The notes: generated from the letters alone by a model not told the origin. A stretch of DNA of 64,000 bases from Candidatus Omnitrophota bacterium (GCA_028687205.1 JAQUAP010000001.1:7509-71508); one strand, 5' to 3'. Shown: positions 8,544 to 17,726, numbered from the stretch's first letter. Made by a program: numbers and translations.

Positions 8544-9840
8544 GGTAAGGTTTGCCCCCAGCCCGACAGGGGCATTGCATATCGGCGGAGCGCGCACTGC
8601 TTTATTTAACTGGCTTTATGCCCGCGCTAAAGGCGGTAAATTTATTTTACGGATAGAGGATACGGATAAACTGCGTTCAAAACAGGAATTTGTCGATGAG
8701 ATTTTAAACAGCTTAAAGTGGCTCGGGTTTAACTGGGATGAGATTTATTATCAAAGCAAGCGCTTTAGTATTTACCATGAACACGCGCAGAGATTGCTTC
8801 AAGATGGCAAGGCCTATAAAGAAAAAGCTCCGGATAGGCCGGGAGAAGCGGTGATTTTTAAGGTCCCGCAGCAAAAGATAAAGATCCAGGATCTCATCCG
8901 CGGGGAGATTGAATTCGATACCAGCATCATTAAAGACCAGGTACTCATCAAATCCGATGGCACGCCGACTTATAATTTCGCCTGCGTGGTTGACGATGCG
9001 ACCACTGATATTACCCACGTCATACGCGGGGATGACCATATCTCTAATACGCCCAAGCAAGCCCTCTTATACGAAGCCTTAGGATTTACCCTGCCTAAAT
9101 TTGCGCACCTGCCGTTGATTATGGGTATGGAAGGAGGCAGGCTCTCCAAGCGCACCGGCGCTACCGCCATCAGCGATTACCGCAGGATGGGCTATCTGCC
9201 GCAGGCGCTGGTGAACTACCTTTTGCTCCTGAGCTGGGCGCCCGGAGACAATATCGAGATCATCGATATAAAAGAGGCGATAAAATTATTCGATGTCACG
9301 CAGGTGAATAAGACCGCAGCTACTTTTGACCTGAAGAAACTGAACTGGATGAATAACCAGTACCTTAAAAATGAAGACCCGGAGAAGCTAACCGATACCC
9401 TGGTCCCGCTGCTTGCCGAAAAAAACTACATCGATACGAACAGGCTTGACCGGGAATACCTGGTATCTTTAGTGAAATTATTCCAGCCGCGCCTTACGAC
9501 GATAACCGATTTTCCCGACTGGGCGGACTTCTTTTTTGTAGAGGAGCTCAAGATAGAACCGGAGGCGCAGAAGAAGTTCTTAACGGACGACTTATCAGCG
9601 GAATTCAGGCAGTTCATAGAAAAACTTGATAAATTGGAAAAATTTGATATCCTGAGCATAGAAGCTGGGTTCCGCGAATTGGTCAGGGAGCTGAACATCG
9701 AATCCAAGGCCCTGATCCATCCTGTCAGGGTCGCCCTTACCGGAAAGACCGTGGGGCCGGGGCTTTTTGAGGTTATCTATTATTTAGGAAAAGAGCGCAC
9801 TAAAAAAAGGTTAAGCCGTTGGATAAAGGGAGGAATATGA
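8536..9840 (+). CDS. gltX: Glutamyl-tRNA synthetase
   Basis: A 434-residue class I aminoacyl-tRNA synthetase that charges tRNA-Glu (or both tRNA-Glu and tRNA-Gln if non-discriminating). The HIGH-type motif is PSPTGALHIGGARTALFNW near 9-27 and the KMSKS-type motif is LSKRTG, with the RIEDTD block after the HIGH region. It is shorter than the usual 460-490 residues, with a compact anticodon-binding domain ending in LGKERTKKRLSRW. This may suit a small genome. It starts inside the gamma-subunit gene and its stop overlaps the next ATG. Confidence 0.95.
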   Translation: MVRVRFAPSPTGALHIGGARTALFNWLYARAKGGKFILRIEDTDKLRSKQEFVDEILNSLKWLGFNWDEIYYQSKRFSIYHEHAQRLLQDGKAYKEKAPDRPGEAVIFKVPQQKIKIQDLIRGEIEFDTSIIKDQVLIKSDGTPTYNFACVVDDATTDITHVIRGDDHISNTPKQALLYEALGFTLPKFAHLPLIMGMEGGRLSKRTGATAISDYRRMGYLPQALVNYLLLLSWAPGDNIEIIDIKEAIKLFDVTQVNKTAATFDLKKLNWMNNQYLKNEDPEKLTDTLVPLLAEKNYIDTNRLDREYLVSLVKLFQPRLTTITDFPDWADFFFVEELKIEPEAQKKFLTDDLSAEFRQFIEKLDKLEKFDILSIEAGFRELVRELNIESKALIHPVRVALTGKTVGPGLFEVIYYLGKERTKKRLSRWIKGGI

Positions 9841-10028
9841 TGCTTAAAAAAGCGTGCTTGCTATGTTTTCTTCTTGTCTTCGGTTTCTTGGCAATCGGTT
9901 GCAGCACCGTATCTAAAGGATCGGTCGGCTTGGTTAAGGGAACGACCAGCGGAATAAGTGAAGGAGCCAAAGACGATTGGGCCTGGCTGCTCAAAGTCGA
10001 TAAGTGGGTGAAGAACAATCTTTGGTAA
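9837..10028 (+). CDS. Small lipoprotein
   Basis: A 63-residue protein from the ATG at 9837, which follows a GGGAGGA Shine-Dalgarno sequence at 9828-9834 and overlaps the gltX stop. The N-terminus MMLKKACLLCFLLVFGFLA runs into a lipobox ending in IGC, so it should be lipid-anchored. The mature part is only about 45 residues (SVGLVKGTTSGISEGAKDDW) and matches nothing I recognise. It overlaps the next gene. Confidence 0.65.
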   Translation: MMLKKACLLCFLLVFGFLAIGCSTVSKGSVGLVKGTTSGISEGAKDDWAWLLKVDKWVKNNLW

Positions 10029-11332
10029 AAGAGCTTATCCTCATTATCCCCGCCAGCAGCCACCCGTTATTCCGCCTGGCCCTGCGTTTTTTCTTTAAGA
10101 CTCCCACCACCTTTTCTTTGCTGATCCTATCCGCGCTTACTCCTGCGGAATATAAGATCAAAGTAATTACCCAGAAGCTTATCTGGCTGAAAAGCGATTT
10201 TGTCCCTGGCGCATTAGTAGGCATCTCCTGCGCTACCTCCAATTCTTACGAGGCTTACAAGATAGCCGATCGTTTTCGCAGGGCAGGCTCGACCGTGGTC
10301 CTGGGCGGGCCGCATGTAAGTTGTTTTCCCGATGAAGCCCTGGAACATTGCGACAGCCTGGTTATCGGGGAGGGCGAATCCGTCTGGCCGTCTGTCATCC
10401 GGGATTTTGAAAACCGGTCCCTAAAGAAGATCTACCGCGGTCAGCCTCTGGATGATTTTTTCTCGCCGGTTTATGACTATTTTTTAAAGGTTGACCCTAA
10501 GATCCTGTACCGTTCGGGCATAATGGTCAGCCGGGGATGCAAGTACCACTGTGAATTTTGCTCCCAGCCTTTAGGAGGCCTGCGCTTTATTAAGTTGGAG
10601 CAGGCCGTAGCACTAATCAGGCGGATCAAAGAGAAAGTAAGAGAACCTTTCGGCTGGAAACCGACCATAATTTTCCGGGATGATAATATTTTTTCAAGCC
10701 CGGCTTATGCCAAAAGACTTTTTCGCGAGCTCATCCCTTTAAACTTAAGCTGGATAGGCAACAGCTCCCTGGATATCGCCTTTGACGCAGAAGCCTTGAG
10801 TCTGGCCCGGCAAAGCGGCTGCCGGGGTCTATTCATCGGATTTGAGACGATCTATCCGCAGAAATTAGCCAAGACTTCGGTTAAAGGCATCAGCTCTACC
10901 GATGATTATCTGAAGGCTATCAGGAATATCAAGGCTTACGGCATCAAAATTACCGGGGCTTTTATTTTGGGGTTTGACTACTATACGCACAAGGATTACC
11001 TGAAGCTGATCGCCTTTTTAGCCAGGGCCAGGCTGTATTTGATCTCAATCACTATCCTGACCCCTTTTCCCGGTTCGGCGCTTTATGATAGGCTTAAGAA
11101 GGAGGACCGGATCATTAATTTTGATTGGAGGAAATATGACAGCCTGCAGCACGTGGTTTTTAAGCCTAAAAACATGTCTCCCTTCGCGCTGGCAGCGTGG
11201 TTTTTGGCGGTCAGGGCGGCAGCCCTGATCCTTTCGCCAGGGTTCCTGCTTCCGGCTCTCTGGATGATCTCGCTGTATTACTTGTCGTATTTCTTGTCTT
11301 TTAAGCTGGTCGGCTTTTTGCGCGGCTATTGA
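10004..11332 (+). CDS. B12-binding / radical SAM protein
   Basis: A 442-residue protein with an N-terminal cobalamin-binding-like Rossmann domain (VGISCATSNSYEAYKIADRF, VVLGGPHVSCFPDEAL, VIGEGE) and a radical SAM domain with the CxxxCxxC iron-sulfur motif CKYHCEFC near residue 180. A hydrophobic C-terminus, near 400-435, suggests membrane association. Such proteins often act in lipid, hopanoid or antibiotic modification; the reaction cannot be assigned. The GTG at 10004 overlaps the preceding lipoprotein gene; a TTG at 10022 is an alternative start. Confidence 0.8.
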   Translation: MGEEQSLVKELILIIPASSHPLFRLALRFFFKTPTTFSLLILSALTPAEYKIKVITQKLIWLKSDFVPGALVGISCATSNSYEAYKIADRFRRAGSTVVLGGPHVSCFPDEALEHCDSLVIGEGESVWPSVIRDFENRSLKKIYRGQPLDDFFSPVYDYFLKVDPKILYRSGIMVSRGCKYHCEFCSQPLGGLRFIKLEQAVALIRRIKEKVREPFGWKPTIIFRDDNIFSSPAYAKRLFRELIPLNLSWIGNSSLDIAFDAEALSLARQSGCRGLFIGFETIYPQKLAKTSVKGISSTDDYLKAIRNIKAYGIKITGAFILGFDYYTHKDYLKLIAFLARARLYLISITILTPFPGSALYDRLKKEDRIINFDWRKYDSLQHVVFKPKNMSPFALAAWFLAVRAAALILSPGFLLPALWMISLYYLSYFLSFKLVGFLRGY

Positions 11333-11339
11333 ATATAAA

Positions 11340-11807
11340 ATGGAGAACGCAAAGCCTAAGGGCGTATATATTTTCGGGGTTATGCTGATCCTGGTCTCGG
11401 TGGTCCAGCTGGCGTGGCTAGCCAACTATCCGTATTATGTTTACATTTTCCGTCAGCTGCCCGCTCCGCTTATCCCTTTGCGCTTCCTGGTCTCCAACGC
11501 CTTAAGGATAATCGGCCTGATCTGCGGCATAGGGCTCTTACGTTTTAAGGCAAGGTACCGCAAAATGACCCTGACCCTGTTCTGGTTCGTGCTCATTACT
11601 GTCTATTGGAAGCACCCTTATTCTGCCTTTGAAAACCATTTGCGGCATGTGGAGAACATCTCTGCTGCTTCCGGGATGAACACAATGTTCGATCTAAAAC
11701 TGTTCGCCGCCGTCTGTACTGTAGTGGCGATCTCCTTAGATATTATTTTCGCATCCGGCTTTATCTATTATTTCAGCCGTCCAAAAATAAAGGCGTATTT
11801 TAAGTAA
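11340..11807 (+). CDS. Hypothetical four-helix membrane protein
   Basis: A 155-residue protein with about four hydrophobic segments: GVYIFGVMLILVSVVQLAW near the start, then a segment around FLVSNALRIIGLICGIGLL, a third around LTLFWFVLITVYW, and a last one near 124-145. I recognise no family. It begins 7 nt after the radical SAM gene and probably shares its transcript. The tRNA-Gln promoter starts 10 nt after its stop. Confidence 0.6.
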   Translation: MENAKPKGVYIFGVMLILVSVVQLAWLANYPYYVYIFRQLPAPLIPLRFLVSNALRIIGLICGIGLLRFKARYRKMTLTLFWFVLITVYWKHPYSAFENHLRHVENISAASGMNTMFDLKLFAAVCTVVAISLDIIFASGFIYYFSRPKIKAYFK

Positions 11808-11816
11808 ACTCCTTTC

Positions 11817-11845
11817 TTTACAGCTTTGTCAGAATAAAGTATAAT
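11817..11845 (+). promoter_or_regulatory. Promoter of tRNA-Gln
   Basis: TTTACA at 11817-11822 and TATAAT at 11840-11845 are separated by 17 bp, close to the sigma-70 consensus. Transcription would begin near 11852, about 20 nt before the mature tRNA 5' end. Confidence 0.7.
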
Positions 11846-11870
11846 TAAGCTTCAGCTGCGACGTTATTTT

Positions 11871-11944
11871 TGCCCTGTCGTCTAATGGTAGGACACAAGA
11901 TTCTGGATCTTGTTATCATGGTTCGAGTCCATGCGGGGCAGCCA
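11871..11944 (+). tRNA. tRNA-Gln (anticodon CTG)
   Basis: Acceptor arm TGCCCTG (11871-11877) pairs with CGGGGCA (11934-11940), then discriminator G and an encoded CCA at 11942-11944. The anticodon stem CAAGA/TCTTG encloses TTCTGGA, giving anticodon CTG. The T-loop is GGTTCGAGTCC. A degenerate copy of its 3' end occurs at 14205-14222. Confidence 0.95.
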
Positions 11945-12039
11945 ACCTTGACGCTCAGGCGAACTTCGGGCGTCCGATACAGTGGCGAAATGGAACAAAT
12001 ATTCAGTTTTGTATTAGAAACAAAAATGGGAGGTGTCTG

Positions 12040-12408
12040 ATGAAAAAATGTCCATTTTGTGCCGAAGAGATTCAAAATGATGCTATCAAATGTAAACACT
12101 GTGGAGAAAACTTAGTTCAGACCCAGAAAAAAAGTGATTTTTCCGGTCTCTCAAGATATTATCAGGAAGAATTTAAAAAGATAAGCGAAAGTAACGAGGC
12201 ATACCGCGGTAAGTGGAATTGGGCCGCATTTTTCTTTGGCCCCTTATGGGCGCTGACCAAAGGAATATGGTTAGCTTCAATCATTTGTATTGTTGTCGCT
12301 GTTATAACTGCTGGCATCGGAGGTATTATTTATTGGTTTGCTTTTGCCTTAAGAGGTAATTATCAATATTACTGCAGTCATGTAAAAAATAAACAATTGC
12401 TGATCTGA
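12040..12408 (+). CDS. Zinc-ribbon membrane protein
   Basis: A 122-residue protein with an N-terminal zinc ribbon (CPFCAEEI...CKHCGE, residues 4-23), a linker, then a short domain around WNWAAFFFGPLWALTKG and two hydrophobic segments. The layout resembles DUF2628-like small membrane proteins. The start is supported by a GGGAGGTG Shine-Dalgarno sequence upstream. It lies just after tRNA-Gln, in a stretch that looks more AT-rich than its surroundings. Function unknown. Confidence 0.7.
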   Translation: MKKCPFCAEEIQNDAIKCKHCGENLVQTQKKSDFSGLSRYYQEEFKKISESNEAYRGKWNWAAFFFGPLWALTKGIWLASIICIVVAVITAGIGGIIYWFAFALRGNYQYYCSHVKNKQLLI

Positions 12409-12438
12409 TAAAAACGTCATTTTAGAATAACACCTACC

Positions 12439-13014
12439 ATGACAATTGAAGAATTGTATAAGAATTTCGGCGAGAATTTTAAGAGAATAGCCACACTTAC
12501 ACCTGACTCAGGCAATCCTGAATGGACAAAGGCCACATACCGTTATTTTTATAAAGAAGGCATAGAGAACGGCTTCAAGGTATGGGCTAAACCTAATGTT
12601 CTCGCAGAAGGAGAGCAGGAATATATAGTTGACCTGTGTTGGAGCAAGGAGTTGGGCAGTGACTATAAGGATTATATGGGACTGGAATTAGCCTTGGAAT
12701 CAGAATGGTTAACCAGTAAAGATGACATAATGTGGGATTTTTGCAAGCTGATAGACATCAAATCATTTTTTAAAGTTATGGTTATTTGCGTTCGCGGTGA
12801 AGAAGTTAACCCTATGCTGGAAGAGATGAGAGAGACTATTAAAAAATCACGAATAAAGTTTCCTGATGAAAATTACCTTATCATTGTTTTTATGCCTTTG
12901 CCTACAATTTCTAACCCAAGGCAATATGTTATTGAAGGATATAGGGTTAACTGCGAAGGCGCAAGCGATAAATTGCAGTCGGTGGACTATATTTTTAATC
13001 AGGTTGTCATTTAG
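12439..13014 (+). CDS. Hypothetical protein
   Basis: A 191-residue soluble protein of no family I recognise. It has mixed polar and aromatic content (WTKATYRYFYKEG, VDLCWSKELGSDYKDYMG) and no signal peptide or membrane segment. Its stop lies inside a 12-bp tandem repeat (13001-13036) that also serves as the promoter region of the following fic gene. It may belong to a small acquired segment with its neighbours. Confidence 0.6.
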   Translation: MTIEELYKNFGENFKRIATLTPDSGNPEWTKATYRYFYKEGIENGFKVWAKPNVLAEGEQEYIVDLCWSKELGSDYKDYMGLELALESEWLTSKDDIMWDFCKLIDIKSFFKVMVICVRGEEVNPMLEEMRETIKKSRIKFPDENYLIIVFMPLPTISNPRQYVIEGYRVNCEGASDKLQSVDYIFNQVVI

Positions 13015-13044
13015 GTTGTCGTTTAGGTTGTCATTTGTTATAAT
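13001..13044 (+). promoter_or_regulatory. Triple 12-bp repeat forming the fic promoter
   Basis: Three tandem copies of AGGTTGTC[A/G]TTT occupy 13001-13036. The second copy supplies TTGTCG (13016-13021), 17 bp from TATAAT (13039-13044). The other copies carry TTGTCA 12 bp to either side. Only 6 nt separate the TATAAT box from the fic ATG, so the transcript would be essentially leaderless. Copy number changes here could shift regulator or polymerase binding. Confidence 0.6.
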
Positions 13045-13050
13045 AATACT

Positions 13051-14109
13051 ATGCCGTTTGAGCCGAAATATACGATTACTAATAAAATTCTTAATAATCT
13101 TACCGAGATTGCTAGGGGTAGGGAGATTATTGAGCAGGCCAAGCTTATCCCTAAATGGGAATTAAAGCTTAAAAAAGAGGCGCAGATTCATAACGCCCAT
13201 TCATCTACGAGTATTGAGGGTAATAATTTACTGCTTGAGCAGGTCGCCGCCTTAGCTGAGAATAAAGATGTTACAGCTATGGCAAAGGATAAAGACGAAG
13301 TTTTAAATTATCTTAAAGCGCTAGATTCGATTCCAGAGTATGCAGCCAAAAAAACAATAGACCTTAAGCTCTTTCTCAAAGTTCACGAAACTCTTACTAC
13401 CGGCACTCTGCGATATCAAAAAGATTGCGGCGTATTGAGAGATCGTGCGGTTTTTGTAGGTAAGCGCATATTTGACGGAACAAGTTTTAAGGAAGTTGCA
13501 GAGTATATCCCGCCAAAAACAAACTATGTGCCGCGATTGGTTTCGGAGTTTCTGGATTGGCTCAATTCGGATAAAATAAAAAACACCAACCCGGTAATTC
13601 TTGCAGGTATTGTTCATTATGAAATTGCAAGGATTCACCCCTTTATTGATGGGAACGGCCGGACAGCCAGATTAATGGCAGCATTAATTCTATATAAAAG
13701 CGGCTTTGATCATCGCAGATTTTTTGCTCTGGATGATTATTATGATGAAAATAGAGAGGCATATTACGCAGCGTTAAAAACAGTCCAAACAGATAAAGGC
13801 GATATTACGAGGTGGCTTGAATATTTTACAGACGGTGTCTTATATTCAATAGATAAGGTTAAAGATTTCATAGAAAAAATAGGGCTAACTCCAAAGATAG
13901 AAGATGGGGAAAGAATAGAATTAACCCAGAAGCAGATAAAAATCTTAGAGCGCATTCAAGAAAAAGGCAAGGTTAGCAACAAAGAATTAAGAGATATGTT
14001 TGGCATAACGCGCCAGGCAATGCTGAAAGAGATTTCTAAGCTGACAGACGCAAAACTGATTGAGCTTGTAGGAAAAGGCAGAAACGCCCATTATAAGATT
14101 TCGGATTAA
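13051..14109 (+). CDS. Fic-domain protein with N-terminal inhibitory motif and C-terminal wHTH
   Basis: A 352-residue Fic-family protein, an enzyme class that usually transfers AMP from ATP to hydroxyl side chains of target proteins. The catalytic motif HPFIDGNGRTAR is intact, near residues 194-205. The N-terminal stretch STSIEGNN fits the inhibitory (S/T)xxxE(G/N) motif, so it is a self-inhibited class II-type Fic. The C-terminus is a winged-helix DNA-binding domain (TQKQIKILERIQEKGKVSNK and later FGITRQAMLKEISKL). No separate antitoxin gene is seen. The start is fixed by the close TATAAT box. It may lie in a small island next to tRNA-Gln. Confidence 0.9.
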   Translation: MPFEPKYTITNKILNNLTEIARGREIIEQAKLIPKWELKLKKEAQIHNAHSSTSIEGNNLLLEQVAALAENKDVTAMAKDKDEVLNYLKALDSIPEYAAKKTIDLKLFLKVHETLTTGTLRYQKDCGVLRDRAVFVGKRIFDGTSFKEVAEYIPPKTNYVPRLVSEFLDWLNSDKIKNTNPVILAGIVHYEIARIHPFIDGNGRTARLMAALILYKSGFDHRRFFALDDYYDENREAYYAALKTVQTDKGDITRWLEYFTDGVLYSIDKVKDFIEKIGLTPKIEDGERIELTQKQIKILERIQEKGKVSNKELRDMFGITRQAMLKEISKLTDAKLIELVGKGRNAHYKISD

Positions 14110-14204
14110 TTTCGGTTGCCTAAATAGATAAAACCACGCTTAAAACGACGAACACTCATTTTCACAAGTAGGTGTACCTCTTGAGGATACGAAGTTCGTC
14201 TGGC

Positions 14205-14222
14205 GTCCAGTTCGGGCAGCCA
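14205..14222 (+). repeat. Degenerate copy of the tRNA-Gln 3' end (att-like)
   Basis: This 18-nt stretch GTCCAGTTCGGGCAGCCA matches 14 of 18 positions of the tRNA-Gln 3' end at 11927-11944, including GGGCAGCCA. Together they bracket the zinc-ribbon, hypothetical and fic genes. No integrase is present between them. Confidence 0.4.
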
Positions 14223-14268
14223 CATAAATCTCTGCAACCCGTCACCCACTTTTTATTAACGTAATTCA

Positions 14269-15459
14269 ATGGAAGAACAGCTAAAACCGAATAAATTATT
14301 AAGTTATTTGTCCTTGGCGGGGATATTTTATTTTATCTTTCTCTGCGCGCTTCATTTTGCCACAAGGCGGCCTCTCTGGTTAGACGAGGTCTTTTTGTTG
14401 AATAATTTTCAGGAACTAAAGCCTTTAGAGATATTCGGGGTTTTAAAATACAGCCAGGGCTTTCCGCGGCTGTATCTTTTTATTATCCGCAGCTTTAGCG
14501 CGTTATTTCAATTCGATGTTTTAGCCTTAAGGTTCCTGCCCTTTGTCTTTATGCTTTCAAGTTTTGCCGTCTGGCTCAACATTTTTAAAAAAGAAGAAGG
14601 GAGGGGATTAGGATATTTACTGTTTATCCTTTCCTGGTGCGGTTCAGCCTTAATGAGCTATTACGCGGCGGAATTCAAACAATATTCAGCCGAATTGTTC
14701 GCCGCGGCGGTGTTTACGTATTTTATAATCAAGCAAAGGGAGCACTTAAAAAATGAAAAGCTGAATTTACCTTTAGTCTTAAGCTACTGTTTGTTGCCCG
14801 CGTTAATCCTGTTTTCCTATACCGCGTATTTCTTTATTTTATTGCCTGCCTATAATCTTTTGGCAATGGAGAGGAAAAACAAGGCCAGCATTACTTATCT
14901 AATGATTTATCTTATTTCGGCGCTGGTTTTTGTATTTATCTCTTACAATTCCGATATCAGGCATACGCTCGCCAATCGCGGCTTGGCCGCTTATTGGGAG
15001 AGTTATTGTATTTCCACCGCCTCTTTTGCTAAATTTACGGGGACATTCTGGGAGGGCCTTAAGAGGATTTATGTAAGATGGTTTTGGGCGGCTAAGCCTG
15101 TTACGTACATTATGACTTTGTTTATGCCTGCCGCCCTGTTTTTTACTTTCTCTTCCGGCATTAAGCGTTTTAAAGATGACGGCAGGCGGGTTGTATCTTT
15201 AAGCGCCATTTTAGTATTCTTGCTGGCTGGTTTATTCATTGCCGGAGTCCTTAAAATTTTTCCTTTTACTGCCGCAAGGATTACTCTTTATCTAGCCCCG
15301 TTTATTTTCTACACTATAATTAAGGGCATAGCAATGTTTAAAAAGAGGCTGTTTATCCTTTACGTTATTTTGAACCTTGTTTTTATCTCTACTGTTATTA
15401 CGACTTCAATCTGGGCCCTATCCGGTTATATTAAGAAGTTCGCTATTTACCATATCTAA
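14269..15459 (+). CDS. GT39-like multi-pass membrane glycosyltransferase
   Basis: A 396-residue protein with about ten hydrophobic segments. The N-terminal loop after the first helix carries RRPLWLDEVFLLN, the acidic DE motif expected in the first periplasmic loop of GT-C glycosyltransferases (GT39/ArnT/PMT type). These use lipid-linked sugars to modify proteins or lipid A. No close neighbour gives the acceptor. The C-terminal soluble domain is absent or very short. The gene stands alone, between the att-like repeat and a histidine kinase. Confidence 0.65.
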   Translation: MEEQLKPNKLLSYLSLAGIFYFIFLCALHFATRRPLWLDEVFLLNNFQELKPLEIFGVLKYSQGFPRLYLFIIRSFSALFQFDVLALRFLPFVFMLSSFAVWLNIFKKEEGRGLGYLLFILSWCGSALMSYYAAEFKQYSAELFAAAVFTYFIIKQREHLKNEKLNLPLVLSYCLLPALILFSYTAYFFILLPAYNLLAMERKNKASITYLMIYLISALVFVFISYNSDIRHTLANRGLAAYWESYCISTASFAKFTGTFWEGLKRIYVRWFWAAKPVTYIMTLFMPAALFFTFSSGIKRFKDDGRRVVSLSAILVFLLAGLFIAGVLKIFPFTAARITLYLAPFIFYTIIKGIAMFKKRLFILYVILNLVFISTVITTSIWALSGYIKKFAIYHI

Positions 15460-15581
15460 TGCATACCTATATATAACTATAACCGGTTGCGGAATTCACC
15501 TGCATTGTAACTCCTAATTTCTGGATATTTGGCAAATTTCTTATATAATAAGCTTATCCAGCAGCCTTTATTTTTAAAAAA

Positions 15582-17243
15582 ATGAAAAACAAGAAAAAAA
15601 CCAGAAAGCCAGTTGCTAAAATAAAAATCCTGCGCAAAAAAACGCTTAAGCCCAAAGCGCCCAGGATAAAAACCGGTGGGCTAAAAGAAAAGATTGCGGA
15701 AACCATCATCCAACATTCTGCGATAGCCATCTTTGTTATTAACGCGCAACATAAGGTTATTTACTGGAATAAGGCATGCGAAGAACTGACTGGCTTAAAA
15801 GCGAAAAGTTTAATCGGCACCAGCAACCACTGGAAGGCTTTCTATGATGCTTGCCGCCCCTGCCTGGCGGATATAATTATAGATAATAAATTCAGCGATA
15901 TGGCCAGGTTTTACCAGGATTATGGTAAGTCTACCCTCATACGCAACGGCTTACACGCTGAAGGCTGGTACCTTAAACTGAACGGTAAAGACAGGTACCT
16001 GGTATTTGATGCTGCGCCCGTATACAATAATAAAGGAAAATTGATTGCTGCTGTTGAGATGCTGCAGGATAACTCTGAATTTAAGAAAGTGGAAAGCAAG
16101 TTGCAAGAAAACGAGCAGAAGATGCGCGCTGTTTTTGACCAGACTTTTCAGTTTATCGGGCTGATGACGCTCGACGGCATACTGATAGAGGCCAATAAGA
16201 CCGCCTTAGAATTAATCGGCACTGAAGCATCCGAGGTCCTGGGTAAGCCATTCTGGCAAGCCCCCTGGTGGACACATTCGCCGGAGCTGCAGGAAAAATT
16301 GCGGCAGGCCGTAAAAAAAGCAGCTGAGGGTAAATTTATCCGTTTTGAGGCAACCCATTTAGATAAGGAAGGCGCTGTGCACAATGTTGATTTTTCACTT
16401 AAGCCGGTGAAAGATAAAAGCGGTAAAGTTATCTTTCTGCTTCCCGAAGGCCGCGATATCACCGAGTTCTTGCAGGCAGAGAGGTTATTGAAGGAATCGG
16501 AAGAAGACCTGCGAAAAGTCTATATTGAATTCAAGCAAACCCAGGCTGAGCTTATCCAGTCAGAAAAGATGGCTGCTTTAGGCAAGCTGGCAAGCAACAT
16601 CGCGCATGAGATAAAAAACCCCCTGGCAATAAACCTGCAAGGCTTAGAATACCTAAAGTCCATAGTGCCGTCTGATAAAGTGTGCATAGATACCATAGAG
16701 AGTTTAATACAAGCTAACCTTAGGGCGGATAAAATTTTAAAAGACCTGTTAAACTTCGCCCGGCCTTCGGCCCCGCTTATATTGGAAGAGGTAGATGTTC
16801 CTTCGCTTATCAATAGCAGCTTATTTTTCGTTGACCCGCAAACTAACCTTAATAACGTAAAGATAACCAGGGTCTTTGCCCCGGACTTACCCAAGGTAAA
16901 ATTAGACCATAATCAGATGCAGCAGGTATTGATAAATATTTTTATCAATGCATTTGATGCCATGCCTCAAGGGGGTAATATTACCGTGATAGCCAGCCAG
17001 GCTGAAGATGTTTCACATAAGAAGAGCCTGCAGATTATTATTAGCGATACGGGGTGCGGCATCAGGGAAGACGATATGCGTAGGATTTTTGGGCCGTTTT
17101 TTTCTACTAAGCAGGAAAAGGGGGGCACGGGTTTAGGACTAGCTATATCTAAGGCAATCATTGAAAGCCACAGGGGAACTTTGGAGATTAAGAGTAAATA
17201 TGGCGCAGGTACGAGCGTAACGATCAACTTGCCTCTTAGCTAG
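15582..17243 (+). CDS. PAS-domain sensor histidine kinase
   Basis: A 553-residue cytoplasmic kinase. A basic N-terminus (KNKKKTRKPVAKIKILRKK) precedes two PAS domains (about 40-165, with AIFVINAQHKVIYWN; and about 180-300, with FQFIGLMTLDGILIEAN). A coiled linker follows, then HisKA with the phospho-acceptor in NIAHEIKNPLA, and an HATPase domain with N box (FINAFDAM), G1 (SDTGCGI) and GTGLGLAIS. No membrane segment is seen, so it senses an internal signal. A TATAAT-like box lies at 15544-15549. The response regulator 70 nt downstream is the probable partner. Confidence 0.92.
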   Translation: MKNKKKTRKPVAKIKILRKKTLKPKAPRIKTGGLKEKIAETIIQHSAIAIFVINAQHKVIYWNKACEELTGLKAKSLIGTSNHWKAFYDACRPCLADIIIDNKFSDMARFYQDYGKSTLIRNGLHAEGWYLKLNGKDRYLVFDAAPVYNNKGKLIAAVEMLQDNSEFKKVESKLQENEQKMRAVFDQTFQFIGLMTLDGILIEANKTALELIGTEASEVLGKPFWQAPWWTHSPELQEKLRQAVKKAAEGKFIRFEATHLDKEGAVHNVDFSLKPVKDKSGKVIFLLPEGRDITEFLQAERLLKESEEDLRKVYIEFKQTQAELIQSEKMAALGKLASNIAHEIKNPLAINLQGLEYLKSIVPSDKVCIDTIESLIQANLRADKILKDLLNFARPSAPLILEEVDVPSLINSSLFFVDPQTNLNNVKITRVFAPDLPKVKLDHNQMQQVLINIFINAFDAMPQGGNITVIASQAEDVSHKKSLQIIISDTGCGIREDDMRRIFGPFFSTKQEKGGTGLGLAISKAIIESHRGTLEIKSKYGAGTSVTINLPLS

Positions 17244-17313
17244 GGTGCAGATAACCGCGCCTTATAAGGCTGTGGCGCCCCTTAGAAGAGGATAAGCTAA
17301 AAGGGAGATAAAG

Positions 17314-17691
17314 ATGGCCGGTAAAATAAAAATACTACTGATTGACGATGAGCAAGAATTTACCCGCTTTGTGAAATTAAACCTGGAAAATACGGGAGAA
17401 TTTGAAGTCCTGGCAACCGAAGACCCTCTAACCGGCATAGACCTGGCCAGGCAGTACCATCCTGATTTAATCCTGCTGGATATCTTTATGCCGAAAATGG
17501 ACGGCACGGAGGTAGCGGAGAATTTGCTCGCCGATAATTCAACCAACGATATCCCGATAGTGTTTCTTACCGCCCTGGTAAAGCAGGATGAACTAAGAAA
17601 AGAATCTACGATTGCCGGAAGGCATTATATTGCTAAGCCCATAACTACAGGCGATTTGATAAGTCAGATTAAAGGTATTCTTGGGAAATAA
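17314..17691 (+). CDS. Single-domain response regulator
   Basis: A 125-residue CheY-like receiver with acidic pocket DDEQE near 11-15, phospho-acceptor Asp in LILLDIFMPKMDG (about residue 54), Thr in VFLTAL and Lys in YIAKPI. It has no output domain. It follows the PAS histidine kinase, with a perfect 12-bp palindrome GCCTTATAAGGC at 17259-17270 in the gap, a possible operator. A GGGAG Shine-Dalgarno sequence precedes the ATG. Confidence 0.92.
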   Translation: MAGKIKILLIDDEQEFTRFVKLNLENTGEFEVLATEDPLTGIDLARQYHPDLILLDIFMPKMDGTEVAENLLADNSTNDIPIVFLTALVKQDELRKESTIAGRHYIAKPITTGDLISQIKGILGK

Positions 17692-17726
17692 ATCCAGGGC
17701 TATCCAAATTGATATATTGGATTTAT

